Part shown: piece after piece, positions 21,481 through 31,407 of the stretch
How positions within the stretch are numbered: the stretch's first letter is position 1
Layout: every line of letters starts with the position of its first letter
Assembly: GCF_029784135.1 (NCBI RefSeq)
Contig: NC_073744.1
Coordinates: 100,499,303-100,563,302 of the forward strand
Direction of reading: 5' to 3'
Origin: Toxorhynchites rutilus septentrionalis
Lineage: Eukaryota > Arthropoda > Insecta > Diptera > Culicidae
DNA: 64,000 nucleotides
Position numbers and translations under genes: made by a program
The notes under the pieces: model-generated
Seen by the model: the letters and a program-made list of their open reading frames with translations, nothing else
Told to the model about the DNA's origin: nothing
Database searches by the model: none

Positions 21481-21704
21481 TGAACAGACCACATTCGGTT
21501 CGGTGGACATCAAGACAACAACAGGCAGTTGCAGCGAGTGGCGAGTGGCAAACGCAATCGCAAAACGACAGCAGGTAGCGGAAGAAAAAAGTTTGTTTTT
21601 TATACAAACTGCTTTGGTGGCAAAACCAGAACAAGGCGGCAATGGTTTTTTTTTCAAAACCACGAGTACAAAGTTTTCTAAATTGGAACCATTCCATAAA
21701 ACAC

Positions 21705-21720
21705 GGCGCTTATCAGGGCC
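21705..21720 (+). promoter_or_regulatory. Degenerate histone 3' stem-loop
   Basis: GGCGCTTATCAGGGCC: the right half of the stem and the CAG are kept, the left half is mutated. It is followed by ATTAAACCTTTC as at 23154, so it is the same 3' end as H2A copy B. Confidence 0.6.
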
Positions 21721-22200
21721 ATTAAACCTTTCAAAAGAGTTTACGAAATACAGTTCAATGCATTCTAAAATACTATCCAAAATAATAATTAGATACAAAT
21801 TGATTTTTTCATAATTTGTTTGCCAGAATATGATGAGTTTGAGAATTTGGCAGTTGTGCTCAGCTTATTGATGGTTGGAGACTTTCAGGATTATTCAATT
21901 TTCACAAATTCTTAAATTGCTTCCAGATTGAAAGTACATTAATTTACATTTAGTTCGACATTTAGCTAATTGGACGGACCTGTAATGCGACATATTTAGT
22001 TGGACATTTTTGTAAACATGGAGTTCGGGGTCCAAGTTATGACCCAACATGTCTCAAGCTGGATGGGAAGAAATTTTCCAACTGTGAAAGCTGTGGCGAG
22101 TGGCAAACGCAATCGCTAAACAGGAAGGTTTAGCCGAACATGATGGGTACATCGAGTGATAACAAAACAATAAACTCTTTAGATTAAAAGATGATTGTGT

Positions 22201-22216
22201 GGTCCTGAAAAGGACC
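22201..22216 (-). promoter_or_regulatory. Histone H2B 3' stem-loop
   Basis: The minus strand reads GGTCCTTTTCAGGACC, a compensated stem variant, 44 bases after the H2B stop. TAAAGAG follows about 20 bases later as a downstream element. Correct place and orientation for the broken H2B gene. Confidence 0.9.
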
Positions 22217-22259
22217 CTTTTTAGTGTTTGCTTCCGAATCAGCAGTCGGAAAACGCTCT

Positions 22260-22620
22260 TTATTTGGAGCTGGTATACTTCTTCACCGCTTTGGTACCTT
22301 CGGAAACGGCATGCAAGTTCACCGGGCAGCAACAGACTGATTGCGATCTGAATTTCCCACGCCGTAATGGTTAACCGCTTATTGTAGTGGGTCAGACGTG
22401 AGGCTTCCGCTACGATACGCTCAAGGATGCATTGACGAAGCTCATGACGCTCATCGCCTTCGATGAGAAACCGGTGTCGGAATGATCCTGATTCAGCACC
22501 TTATGATGTAGATAGCATATGATTCCTTCTTCTCCCTCTTGTCGGTTTCCGAGATATTCTTCTGCGCCGTGCCGAACTTTTTGGCGGCTTTTCCATTATT
22601 CCACTAGTCTTCGGTACCTT
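22260..22620 (-). pseudogene. Histone H2B pseudogene
   Basis: Read on the minus strand it starts near 22620 with VPKTSG (family APKTSGKAAKK; the ATG is lost). It continues through KPPKSSA, fragments of the histone fold ([31 protein letters not shown]) in shifted frames, and ends [13 protein letters not shown] at TAA 22260-22262. Several indels break it. Its 3' stem-loop is at 22201-22216. It faces away from H2A copy B, the normal divergent H2B-H2A pairing. Confidence 0.9.
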
Positions 22621-22884
22621 CGTGTTTGTTAGAAACAACTGCATGTGAATCCAACGAGCGAACAAATCGTAATGAATGTATTTTTTTGCCATCGCTGCCT
22701 TTTAACGCTCATTCGTTCGTCTCGTTGGACTCGCCCCTTTGGCTGAGTCTGCTGATTTATCTCTATCCTGTGAGCGTGTACCGCCAAAGTACAAAACGCG
22801 CGGACCCGCAGAAAAATATATCATTCTCTTTCAAACCGTAAATCAGTTTGATTGTATGGCATCGTTTCACATCACATCGCATCA
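22621..22884. promoter_or_regulatory. Divergent H2B/H2A promoter region
   Basis: Lies between the two histone pseudogenes. It contains a GTACAAAACGCG TATA-like segment at about 22789 for H2A; the homologous block at 55640-55820 reads AGTATAAAACACGCG. A shared block CTCATTCGTTCGT and ACTCGCCCCT is conserved between the two sites. Confidence 0.6.
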
Positions 22885-23035
22885 ACGGATTGGTGCCGGA
22901 GCACCAGTATACCTAATAGCGGTTATAGAATTTCGCCCGCCGGAGTACTCGAGTTGGCTTTCAAAGCTGCTCACGACAATACGAAAACCCGCCTACAGAA
23001 CAGAGCACATTCGGTTCGGTGGCAACAACTAGTTT
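22885..23035 (+). pseudogene. Histone H2A pseudogene, copy B
   Basis: Starts abruptly at ERIGAGAPVYL-like sequence (RIGAGAPVYLIAVIEF) after the 5' UTR, so the first 25 or so codons are deleted. A frame change follows, reading VLELA-like then AAHDNTKTR, after which the non-histone tail AACAGAGCACATTCGGTTCG starts. The same tail is present in copies A and C. Confidence 0.85.
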
Positions 23036-23137
23036 CAGCGAGTGGCAAACGCAATCGCAAAACGGCAGCATGTAGAAAAAGGAAAAAGTTTGTTTATACA
23101 GACTGCTTTGGTGGCAAAACCAGCCACCGTAAAACAC

Positions 23138-23153
23138 GGCCTTTTTCAGGGCC
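23138..23153 (+). promoter_or_regulatory. Histone 3' stem-loop of H2A copy B
   Basis: GGCCTTTTTCAGGGCC; the single change at position 5 allows a U-G pair. It is followed by CAAAGAAGAG, like the downstream element. Confidence 0.8.
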
Positions 23154-23179
23154 ATTAAACCTTTCAAAGAAGAGTTATT

Positions 23180-23813
23180 AAAAGTTTTTCACAATATATT
23201 TCAAAATGCATTCTAAAGTGACATAATATGACATATAATATAAACCGATTTATTTTGTTTATGCTTGTTCTTGAGCTTATTGGTGGCTGAGGTCTTTTAA
23301 ATTGATCATTCAGTTTTCACAAACCCATACATGGTTTCCGAATTAAAAGTGGCTTCAAATTACAACACATTGTATGCAGGATGGCATTAACGAAATTTCT
23401 CGGTAGCAAGAACTGCTTTCTTTGGTTGATAACTGATGTTGAAAATTGACGGACGTTACATCTGCATTGTATAGAAAAATAACTAAGGAGCAACATGATG
23501 AGCTATGTATTTCCTGCTGCTCTGTTCTTATTTTAAGGGACTTTAATCCAAAGGTCATCCGTCCCTGTATTTACTGTCATTTATGTCTGTGTATTTACTT
23601 TTCATTTTTATTTATTTTGTTTGCGGAGACTACAAATCTTACAATTCATTCGTCTCCGAAACCACAGTTTAAGGTACGATAATATGCTCAATAGTGAAAT
23701 ATATGATAGTGAATGAGCTGATGACCACCTATGCATTCCCTGTCACAGCCATCATTTTGATTGTACGATATGTGCATACGCCGAAAGATGCTCGGCGTTG
23801 AACATTTAATAAG
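23180..23813. other. Unassigned sequence with a LINE-like tail
   Basis: No gene supported. 23610-23660 (GGAGACTACAAATCTTACAATTCATTCGTCTCC) resembles 3'-tail sequence also seen at about 12395-12427, so part of it is probably old retroelement debris. Confidence 0.3.
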
Positions 23814-23868
23814 TACAAAGCCTTCAGAAAAAAATCAAGAATCAAGTTTGTAACAAAAAACGCAAAAA

Positions 23869-24075
23869 CACAACACCAAAGGTTCTTTTCAGAACCCCCA
23901 ACATGTTCATAAAGAGTAAACAGTAAACTAATCCATTTTTCAGGTATATAGGTAGGTATTCACGAAGGAGAAGAAAATAAAACAATATATTTGAAATATA
24001 TATTTAGCAAAAGCTGTCCCCTTTGTATAGTCCTACGTCACTCCGGTTATGTCCCCGACATTACCCACCCGTCTT
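23869..24075 (+). repeat. Histone-stem-loop repeat unit, copy 1
   Basis: About 206 bp nearly identical to 56298-56503. It comprises ACAACACCAAA, the stem-loop, AAAGAGTAAAC, an AT-rich stretch, then GTCCTACGTCACTCCGGTTA and the end ACATTACCCACCCGTC. There is no histone frame in front. The GTCCTACGTCA module resembles the outer ends of the foldback arms. Confidence 0.8.
23881..23896 (+). promoter_or_regulatory. Histone-type 3' stem-loop
   Basis: GGTTCTTTTCAGAACC, with both stem halves changed together so pairing is kept, and loop TTTT-C-type sequence preserved. AAAGAG follows 16 bases later. Confidence 0.85.
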
Positions 24076-24172
24076 TTTTCTTTTTTAAGAAAGGCCCGCG
24101 GCGGTCCACAACGACTGACACGGGTTTAACAGAAAATTCGTTGTCGGGGCTCCGCTCGCTTTAACGTGTGTT

Positions 24173-24454
24173 CTTCTTGAATGGCGTAAACGTTCCCTGT
24201 GGAACTTTTGCCGTCTCAACGTATGCATTAACTAGCGTCATTTATTAATACTTAGTTGAGATTTCTTAAGCCAAAATGACACGCCTTGAATGTATTCCGA
24301 GGGGCAAGCTCTTGAATACGCGTGACCACAGTGCATGTCGAAGGAAATTTCTTTGACGAAAAATCCCCCGGCCAGAACGGGAATCGAACCCGAACACCCG
24401 GCATAATAAGCATGATATGTGAGACGCTAACCACTCGGCCACGGGTGCACATAC
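24173..24454 (-). mobile_element. tRNA-derived SINE (Feilai-like)
   Basis: The minus strand begins GTGCACCCGTGGCCGAGTGG with a Pol III A box, then B box GGTTCGATTCC, a unique body and a 3' end with short GAA repeats. The target duplication AACGTGTGTT is at 24163-24172 and 24455-24464. Two more copies lie at 26168 and 38341. The family name is inferred from mosquito context. Confidence 0.85.
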
Positions 24455-26167
24455 AACGTGTGTTAAATGACATATTTCCGGGACAATATTAGGATATTCA
24501 TACACCTTTCGGATAACAATAACATAATGGAAGGAAGAAGAAATTCATGGGACGCACTCCCATCGTTTAGAGCAGGGTTTCTCAAAGTGGTTGATATCGA
24601 CCACCTGGGGTCGATTTAGGTTTTCCAGGGGTCTACATAAACGAAAATTGATTTTGGGGGTCGACGAGGTCTGAATATCGATCCCTGTAAAATAACAATT
24701 CTTATTTAACAAGTTATTTGAAATATTTAAGATGCTTCATAAGTTGTGTTACGTGAACCACCCTGTTGTATGAATGACCAGGGTTGACACATTTAATTCA
24801 GTAAATTTTTTTGATGAAATCTGTATATCTGTATTTTTAGTAAAAATCAGTATCAAAAAACTTACGGAAAAAATTAATAGAAAGGTTTATTTTCATTTTG
24901 AATTTATTTTTTTATCATGGTTTGTTTAAGTCGTATCGATACACCAAAATAAATCATAAAATAAGTTTTCACATAATAAATTGTATGATGACGCGCCTCC
25001 TTGAGCCGGTACATAGTTCTTTGCTTTCAAAACAGAGTCTATCATTATGGAAACCAACCGATTTCAGAACCTCGTTTTGTTGGTATTGTAAAGGGAGAAT
25101 ATTCACTCAACACACGCTGATGAATGCGGAATTATCAAAAAGTGTCCCAAAAACGTCCTTAGCAGGAATGGAGAAGTGAGGTGACATTTCATATGGTTCA
25201 ACATTCTTATAAATCAAGGTTCATATCTTCATGACTCAACGATGAAAAAACAAAGTTTACTAGTAAGAAGGTAGACAGAGAAAATGCACTGTAATTAATT
25301 TAATATTTAAATCTGAATTGAAAAAAATCTTCGAATTCTGTATCTTTACACAATATCTGTAATTTCGTATACACAGATTCGGTATCTAAAATTTGGCGAA
25401 AAATCTGTAAAACACAGAATATTATATATATATGACTGAAAATTAAAATGACTAATATCTTAGTAGAAAGTATTATTTTTGTACATTTTGAAACTCAACA
25501 AGACGATGAGTGTGTGCAAGATAAAAATAAAAAAAGTACAAAAAGTACAAGATGAAAAATTCGGCAAGTAAAAAAACGTGAACAGGTTCGTGCAAGATAA
25601 TGTGTTTGATCGTACGACTTCTTCAGGCATGTTTAAAAGTTCTCTGTATTTTAATCATATACGCGATTTAACACGAATCAAGTCATCATCAAATTCATGT
25701 CCAAACATGCTCCTGACATTTTACAGTATAACAAGCTGGCCCTTAGGTTGCAAGTTCATTTGAGTTCTGAAATACGTTGGAGCTTGAATGATAATGTACT
25801 CAACTTCTAATTCATTCAAGAGAGTACAACGTGTTTACATAGCTATATGTTATTCATTTTTATTATAGACCAACAGATTTTCTCTCCAGTTGTACGAGTC
25901 TACATTACCTAGCAATGAAGCTCTGTTGTTAGGGTATGTTCGATATATTAACACGTTGAGCCCAGCGTCGGTCCCTAGTCATACTTTATAGTCGAATTTC
26001 TATTTATACAATAAGTATTTTTCGGAGCTGGGACCGGCAATGATTTTGTACAAACGGTTTTGATGCGGGCTGAATGGAAAGCGCAGTAAGAAAAATTTGG
26101 GCTCAACGTGTTAAAGGTAAAAATATGTTCCAAGAAATGATTTTCGCTACATATATGAAGACTGATA

Positions 26168-26433
26168 TAGTGCACCAGTGGCCGAGTGGTTAGCGTCTCA
26201 CATTATCATGCCGGGTGTTCGGGTTCGATTCCCGTTCTGGCCGGGGGATTTTTCGTCAAAGAAATTTCCTTCGACTTGCACTGTGGTCACGCGTATTCAA
26301 GAGTATTCGGAATACATTCAAGGTGTGTTATTTGGCTTAAGAAATCTCAACTAAGTATTAATAAATGACGCTAGTTAATGCATACGTTGAGACGGCAAAA
26401 AATCCACAGGGAACGTTAACGCCATTCAAGAAG
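26168..26433 (+). mobile_element. tRNA-derived SINE nested in the hAT element
   Basis: Same family as 24173-24454. A-box region GGCCGAGTGGTTAGCGTC, B box GGTTCGATTCC. Exact 13-bp target duplication ATGAAGACTGATA at 26155-26167 and 26434-26446. Confidence 0.9.
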
Positions 26434-26446
26434 ATGAAGACTGATA

Positions 26447-26688
26447 CCAGAGGAGAATCGATCGATTTTTTTACCGATAAAGCTATTCCATGGAAGAACA
26501 TTGAGACCGATGGTGCACCATCAAAGGTTTGTCGTCGTCGTGGTTATACAGCTCACTCAAAGTTACAACTGCGTAAAGTACTGGTCATTCACTGCGTGAT
26601 TCACAGACAACATTTAGTAGCTAAAAACCTGAGCCCTAAATTGCATCAGTCCTCACTATATGTTATGAGCATTGTTGCCACATTTTAA
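26447..26688 (+). pseudogene. hAT transposase fragment
   Basis: The reading includes SIDFFTDKAIPWKNIETDGAPS, here cited as IPWKN and TDGAPS, then HCVIHRQHLVAKNLSPKLH. These are the conserved catalytic Asp block (TDGAP) and the following HRQHLVAK block of hAT transposases related to vertebrate domesticated ZBED/SCAN-type copies. About 80 codons survive. Its 5' edge is the SINE target duplication, so the SINE inserted within the gene. Confidence 0.8.
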
Positions 26689-27305
26689 TCTGTACCAGAA
26701 GGGAAAAATCTTTTTCATCTGCACTTTTTCTTCAAAAAATCTGTACCATTGGAATTATTCATTGTAGAGAAAAATGAAATATGGAAAAATACTCATTTGT
26801 TCACTAGAAAATATTATATTCACTTGCTTACTTTATATCTAGATTTACTTACTACAAATACTAGTACTTAGGTATTAACACCGCTGGCAGTGTTTATTAT
26901 TAATTTGTTTTTCCGCAATGAAATTTTTTCTGAGGTCAATGTAATGGTAGCGAAGTTACCATCTAACGAGGTGACGCAATCCGAGTCGAATTCAATGTAC
27001 ATTTACGTTTACTAGCCTCGAATCACTCCTGTGTTTGATGATGCTTATACATAGTCTTTCTGTGTACAATCATTCAATAAAATTTTCGAGAGAAATTTCA
27101 CACGCGGAAAAAAATTGTACCAATTTGTACTTTTTGATGAAAATCTGTACCGTACAGAATCTGTTTCAAATCAAAATTTTAGCAGAAGAAAACCATTCAC
27201 AGACCATGTTATATTATCATGTCACTCACTTGGACACATTACACAAGGATTTTACTAAAATGTTTTAGGATCTTCAAAATTTTCAAATTCCTCAATGGAT
27301 AATAA

Positions 27306-27779
27306 GGGGGTCTCCGTAGCCACATTGGTTGCGCGTTCGCTTAGTAAGCGATCGATCGTGAGTTCAAAACTCAGGACCCTCATTGACCATCTTTGTGTTG
27401 TTACAGAATAGCTACAATCATCAGCGATGGAGATCGATCCACGGTCGAAATAAGATCGATTCATCCATACAACTGCTCTGCTCTGCAAGACACATCGGGC
27501 TGCTGTTCTATAAATAACTCAACAATGATCATTCAACTGTCTCCGCTGTCCGGTGGTCCAACTGGATAATGGAAGAACAGAAAGAATACTCTTACGCCTA
27601 AATGGCTACTGTGTGAATGTACCATATGTAATGGTATAGAAGGAATACTGGCGAATGGCAACTGTGTAATGTGCTAATTATAGATATATGATAACCATGT
27701 GACATGTACACGATGAAAATTCGGCTCTGTTACAGCTAAAATGCTAGTGAGCCTTAAATAAATAAATGGGATAAAAAAA
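27306..27779 (+). mobile_element. Second SINE family, about 475 bp, nested in the hAT element
   Basis: Begins GGGGGTCTCCGTAGCCACAT, has a tRNA-like head (TTGCGCGTTCGCTTAG) and a B-box-like GTGAGTTCAAAACTC, and ends AATAAATAAATGGGAT plus an A-run. The 11-bp target duplication ATGGATAATAA lies at 27295-27305 and 27781-27791. It is longer than the other SINE and unrelated to it in the body. Confidence 0.75.
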
Positions 27780-28356
27780 AATGGATAATAAATCCGTACT
27801 ATATCACATGATGAACCAAGGTGATAATGCAAGAAATGTTGATTATCATCAGCACAGATGAGGAGCTCAAGCAGGACAACCAAGGTCGTCATAAGTTCTG
27901 GTTATAACGAAATATGGAAAGACAGTATCCTGCGATGTGTAACATTGGTGAAAAATATCTTCTCGTTTTTCCATCATCATACTTTGTCGAAAAAGGCATC
28001 ATTTTGGTTACAAACAACCCGTAACCGAAGGAACCATTTGAAAATCTACGAACTGCAATGTTTTTGATAATTATTACGTAAGAAAAAAAATAAAGATAGG
28101 ATTTTCAAAGAAATTTGGTTATGGGGGTCTGAGGTATGACTTCATTCTGGAAAAGGGGTTTCTTGCCCAAAACAGTTTGAGAACCCCTGGTTTAGAGCAA
28201 GCGCATATCAACAAAGTATTATCGAAACCGGTGCAAGGTGAGCTCTTTTTTGAGACAGAAAGGTTTATGGTAGCCATCCAAGAGAATAGCAACCAAAAAC
28301 TACCAGAATTACTTATCTTATTCTTCATTGTTCATCAATAGCTAGCATCAAAACGC

Positions 28357-28427
28357 ACACTTTTCGGCGCAGTGCTCCGTTCAGCGGTATCACTCCGATG
28401 GAGCACACTGCCGTAGCGCAGGGTTAA
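28357..28427 (-). mobile_element. Fragment of a TTAA-type MITE
   Basis: ACTTTTCGGCGCAGTGCTCC through GGAGCACACTGCCG to GGGTTAA. It matches the terminal 70 bp of the elements at 47418 and 63716. The other end is missing. Confidence 0.75.
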
Positions 28428-29411
28428 TAAATTTACACGCTGATAAATTTCAGCCGAATGGTGTTTTCGATTTTTTTGTTGATGCCGAATGTCTGAAAAT
28501 GGTATGAAACGTTGAGATCTACAGCCATCCCGAAAAAAAATTGTCAAAAATCGACACTCTGATTTTTTGTCGGAATACGAGGCAAAATGCATGGTTTAGG
28601 ATGCAAATGCAAAAGGTCATCTCGATTCTGTTAATTGAATAAAAAATATTTCGAAATTGCTCAGTTATAGTGAACCAAGTCTTACCACTTCGCCGTCCGA
28701 ACGATTCGTTAAAAAATATTCGCTTGGTGCCGGCAGCTTTAATTCGAATTGCTTGGCTTGTCGCTTGGCTTTCTTGACATTATTTATAAATTGTTAAGTT
28801 TTACTAATCTTGTCGTTAGCTTTCATAAGCTTTCATAAAATTTCGAAGATATACATTCGTATATCTCCCCTACTTCTAAAAGCATAAAACCTGTTGTAAA
28901 TGTAAATGTGTAAGTTATTGTTACCTAAACAAAACAACAACAGAATTCAAATGATACTAAAGTGCTGAGCCACTGTGGTGTCACCGGACGGCAAAGTGTT
29001 AAAAACTGCTTGGTTGGTCAGTCAGAGTGGACCATGTACGTATGAGAAGCCAAATAGCTGTGTTTGGGCACGAGACTTAATGTGTTTTCGCAATTGATGG
29101 TGAGAGTAGACAGCGCTCCCGGCAAGCTATAAATGGCACCCCAAAAATACCACTTTCTTCACTAGTTTTGACATCGTGATGTTTTGAGAAAACTACTCAC
29201 TAATACCAATGTTCAATTTGAGCCGTTTAATCGTATTTAGAAGGCTAGAAGTATTATTAACAGTTTCGCCTATTCTCCAGTCAAATCTTTGCCTTCCGTG
29301 CTTTATCTGAAGCCAAATGATCCACAATTGCTCTGAATCAAGGTACGATCTTCCTCGATCGAAAAAATTGCCAAGCTATATTGAATTGGTCTTCAGATAA
29401 TTTTTAATCAT
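28428..29411. other. Unassigned AT-rich sequence
   Basis: About 1 kb without a supported gene or recognised repeat, lying between two opposite partial copies of the same MITE end. Confidence 0.3.
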
Positions 29412-29473
29412 TTAACCCTTTCAATACGGCAGTGTGCATCGCCGGAGTGCTACCGCTGTACGGAGCACATTGC
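29412..29473 (+). mobile_element. Fragment of a TTAA-type MITE
   Basis: TTAACCCTTTC at 29412 and then the GCCGGAGTGCTACCGCTGTA region, matching the same terminus as 28357-28427 but in the opposite orientation. It abuts the 3' edge of a LINE fragment. Confidence 0.75.
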
Positions 29474-29474
29474 C

Positions 29475-30347
29475 TGAATGAATGGGTGCCGCGATTTTCC
29501 CGCTTCCAGAGCTGAGAGAACCGAAAGCGAATCGGTAAAAACGACCACTGGAATATGGGCGCTGGGACATGGCAAACAGCATGTGCTATGGCCGTCGAAA
29601 AAACCGAGCATAACTTCAGCATTTTAAGACATAAGCCCCTTCCGATGCCGCTGATTCCAATGCCGACTGAATCGTTGCACTTGGATCCGACGGTGAACAC
29701 TCGCATGTGGTGGGGGAATCCTGTGTTCAGCAGTTCCGCGAACATCGCTGTTGCCACGCTAGAACTGGGGTTTGCTCCTAGTGTTGATGCCAAGCTGGTG
29801 TCGATATTGATTCTCGAACCACGACCGTTTGCACACGCGGTGCAACCGGGTAAGCTTCGAAAAATCAGTTCCAACGAAACTGCGATAAATTTCTTTAGTC
29901 ACCTAGAGTAACACACAATCGTTCCCTGCGGTTTTTTTTCAAGATAACTGAGAGCACGTTTGATGATAGTAACTGCAACGATTCATCGGAAAGGGAGAAC
30001 CCCTGTCTCCACACAAGCATCTGTTGGGTACCCGGCAAAAGATTTGAGCAGAGCCTCACCGATCTGTTATAGAGCGGAGCAAGTACACTTATCAAGCAGC
30101 TTCTATTGATGCACGTTGCTTCCACCACGTAGAATATGCGGCTATTGATGAGAGCTCTGCTGATATTCAGCCCGATATGCCTGTTCCATCTGGGATCACG
30201 TGAGCTGATGGTGCGTAGCAGTCTTAGGCGGCTTTCGCATTCTTGTTTAGTTCTGCGGAAATGCGGTGCGAAGAAGAATTTCCGGTCGATAGTCACACCA
30301 AGTATCTTAGGTTCACGCCTGAACGCTTCCCAGTTTCACCGGAACAC
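29475..30347 (-). pseudogene. LINE ORF2 3' half: RT thumb and RNase H
   Basis: KILGVTIDRKFFFAPHF, RTISSRDPRWNRHIG and LAPLYNRSVRLC are the RT thumb block. VFTVGSKCNDSVGIGIS is the RNase H start with Asp changed to Val in the TDGS motif. CSVFSTAIAHAV and SRHPFIQ-like ends follow. It stops at the MITE fragment. Confidence 0.75.
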
Positions 30348-30564
30348 GATAATTGTAAAGGTAAACAAATCAATCGTTCTCTTGTTTGTCTTGTGCTAAT
30401 TCTTGTTTTTTTTTACTGTTTTTGACTATCCTGTACAACGATTTTTGTGTCAACGAATCAACAAATCATCGCTACATCGAAATCACCTCGAGTTTGATTG
30501 CCTACCAGATATCGAATCTATTTATTTGAGATCTAAAAAGTTATCGCCCAGTGGAACACAAACA

Positions 30565-31347
30565 ATGGCTAGCACCTCAGTTTGCCACTCTTGTGCTTTG
30601 GAGATAAATGAAGTGGAGAAGATTACTTGTGACGGCTTTTGTAATTCAACCTTCCACTTGAAATGCGTAAAATAGTCTGTTGCTACTCGTGTAACAATAA
30701 AAAACTGTGCCCAGATATTCTGGCTATGTAATGCTTGCACGAAAATGATGAAAAATGCCACATTTCGTCAGGCCATTTCATCTACTAATAAAGCCATTGA
30801 GGCTTCCCACGATATGCACAACAAAGCTCTCACTGAGCTGCGAACTGAAATTGAACAAAACACTACCAAAATAAACTTGGTTTTGGAACAGTTCCCTAAC
30901 GCATCGAACCGGCAAGTAATAGAACGGCCACCATTGAAAACAGGCCCGCTTGACAATTCGAGGAAACGTGCCCGAATCGACGACGAGCCAAGGAATGAAG
31001 TCGTTGCTGGTACCAGACTAACAAACTCTGCTGTGATAGTACCACTAGCGGTGCGCCCGAAGAGAGCTGATTTATTCTGGCTGTACTTGTCTGGCTTCGA
31101 CCCCAAAGTCACAGAGGATAACATTCGTGAACTTGCAAAGAGTAACTTGAACACAAACGAGACCGTTGACGTTCGAAAATTAGTTCCTAAAGGTAAAAAT
31201 CTTGACGAACTTACTTTTGTTTCGTTCAAGGTCGGTGTTGTGTCGAGTTTGAAGGAAGTCGCACTTTCGCCCGCAACATGGCAAAAAGGAATCACTTTCC
31301 GGGAGTTTGGTCTCGAAACTCGAAGTCCATTTCAATTCCGACGGTGA
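30565..31347 (+). pseudogene. CR1-like ORF1 with PHD-type zinc finger
   Basis: Starts MASTSVCHSCALEINEVEK, with Cys/His spacing CHSC, CDGFC, FHLKC and later LCNAC, as in PHD fingers of CR1-group ORF1 proteins. TAG at 30673-30675 interrupts it. The remainder (30745-31347) has a coiled-coil-like stretch (EIEQNTTKINLVLEQFPN), a basic patch and an RRM-like C-terminal segment (LFWLYLSGFDPKVTEDNI). Confidence 0.75.
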
Positions 31348-31407
31348 ACATTTTCTTTCACTAACCGCCCGCACTTACCCGCACGCCCGAGAGATGACGA
31401 GAGTGTA

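Larger units (their letters stand above)
24573..28189 (+). mobile_element. hAT-superfamily DNA transposon, 3.6 kb, degenerate
   Basis: The left end CAGGGTTTCTCAAAGTGG and right end ACAGTTTGAGAACCCCTG are imperfect inverted repeats of the hAT type. An exact 8-bp target duplication GTTTAGAG flanks them (24565-24572 and 28190-28197). Inside is a fragment of a hAT transposase (26447-26688) and two later SINE insertions with their own target duplications. The rest is non-coding in its present state. Confidence 0.9.
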
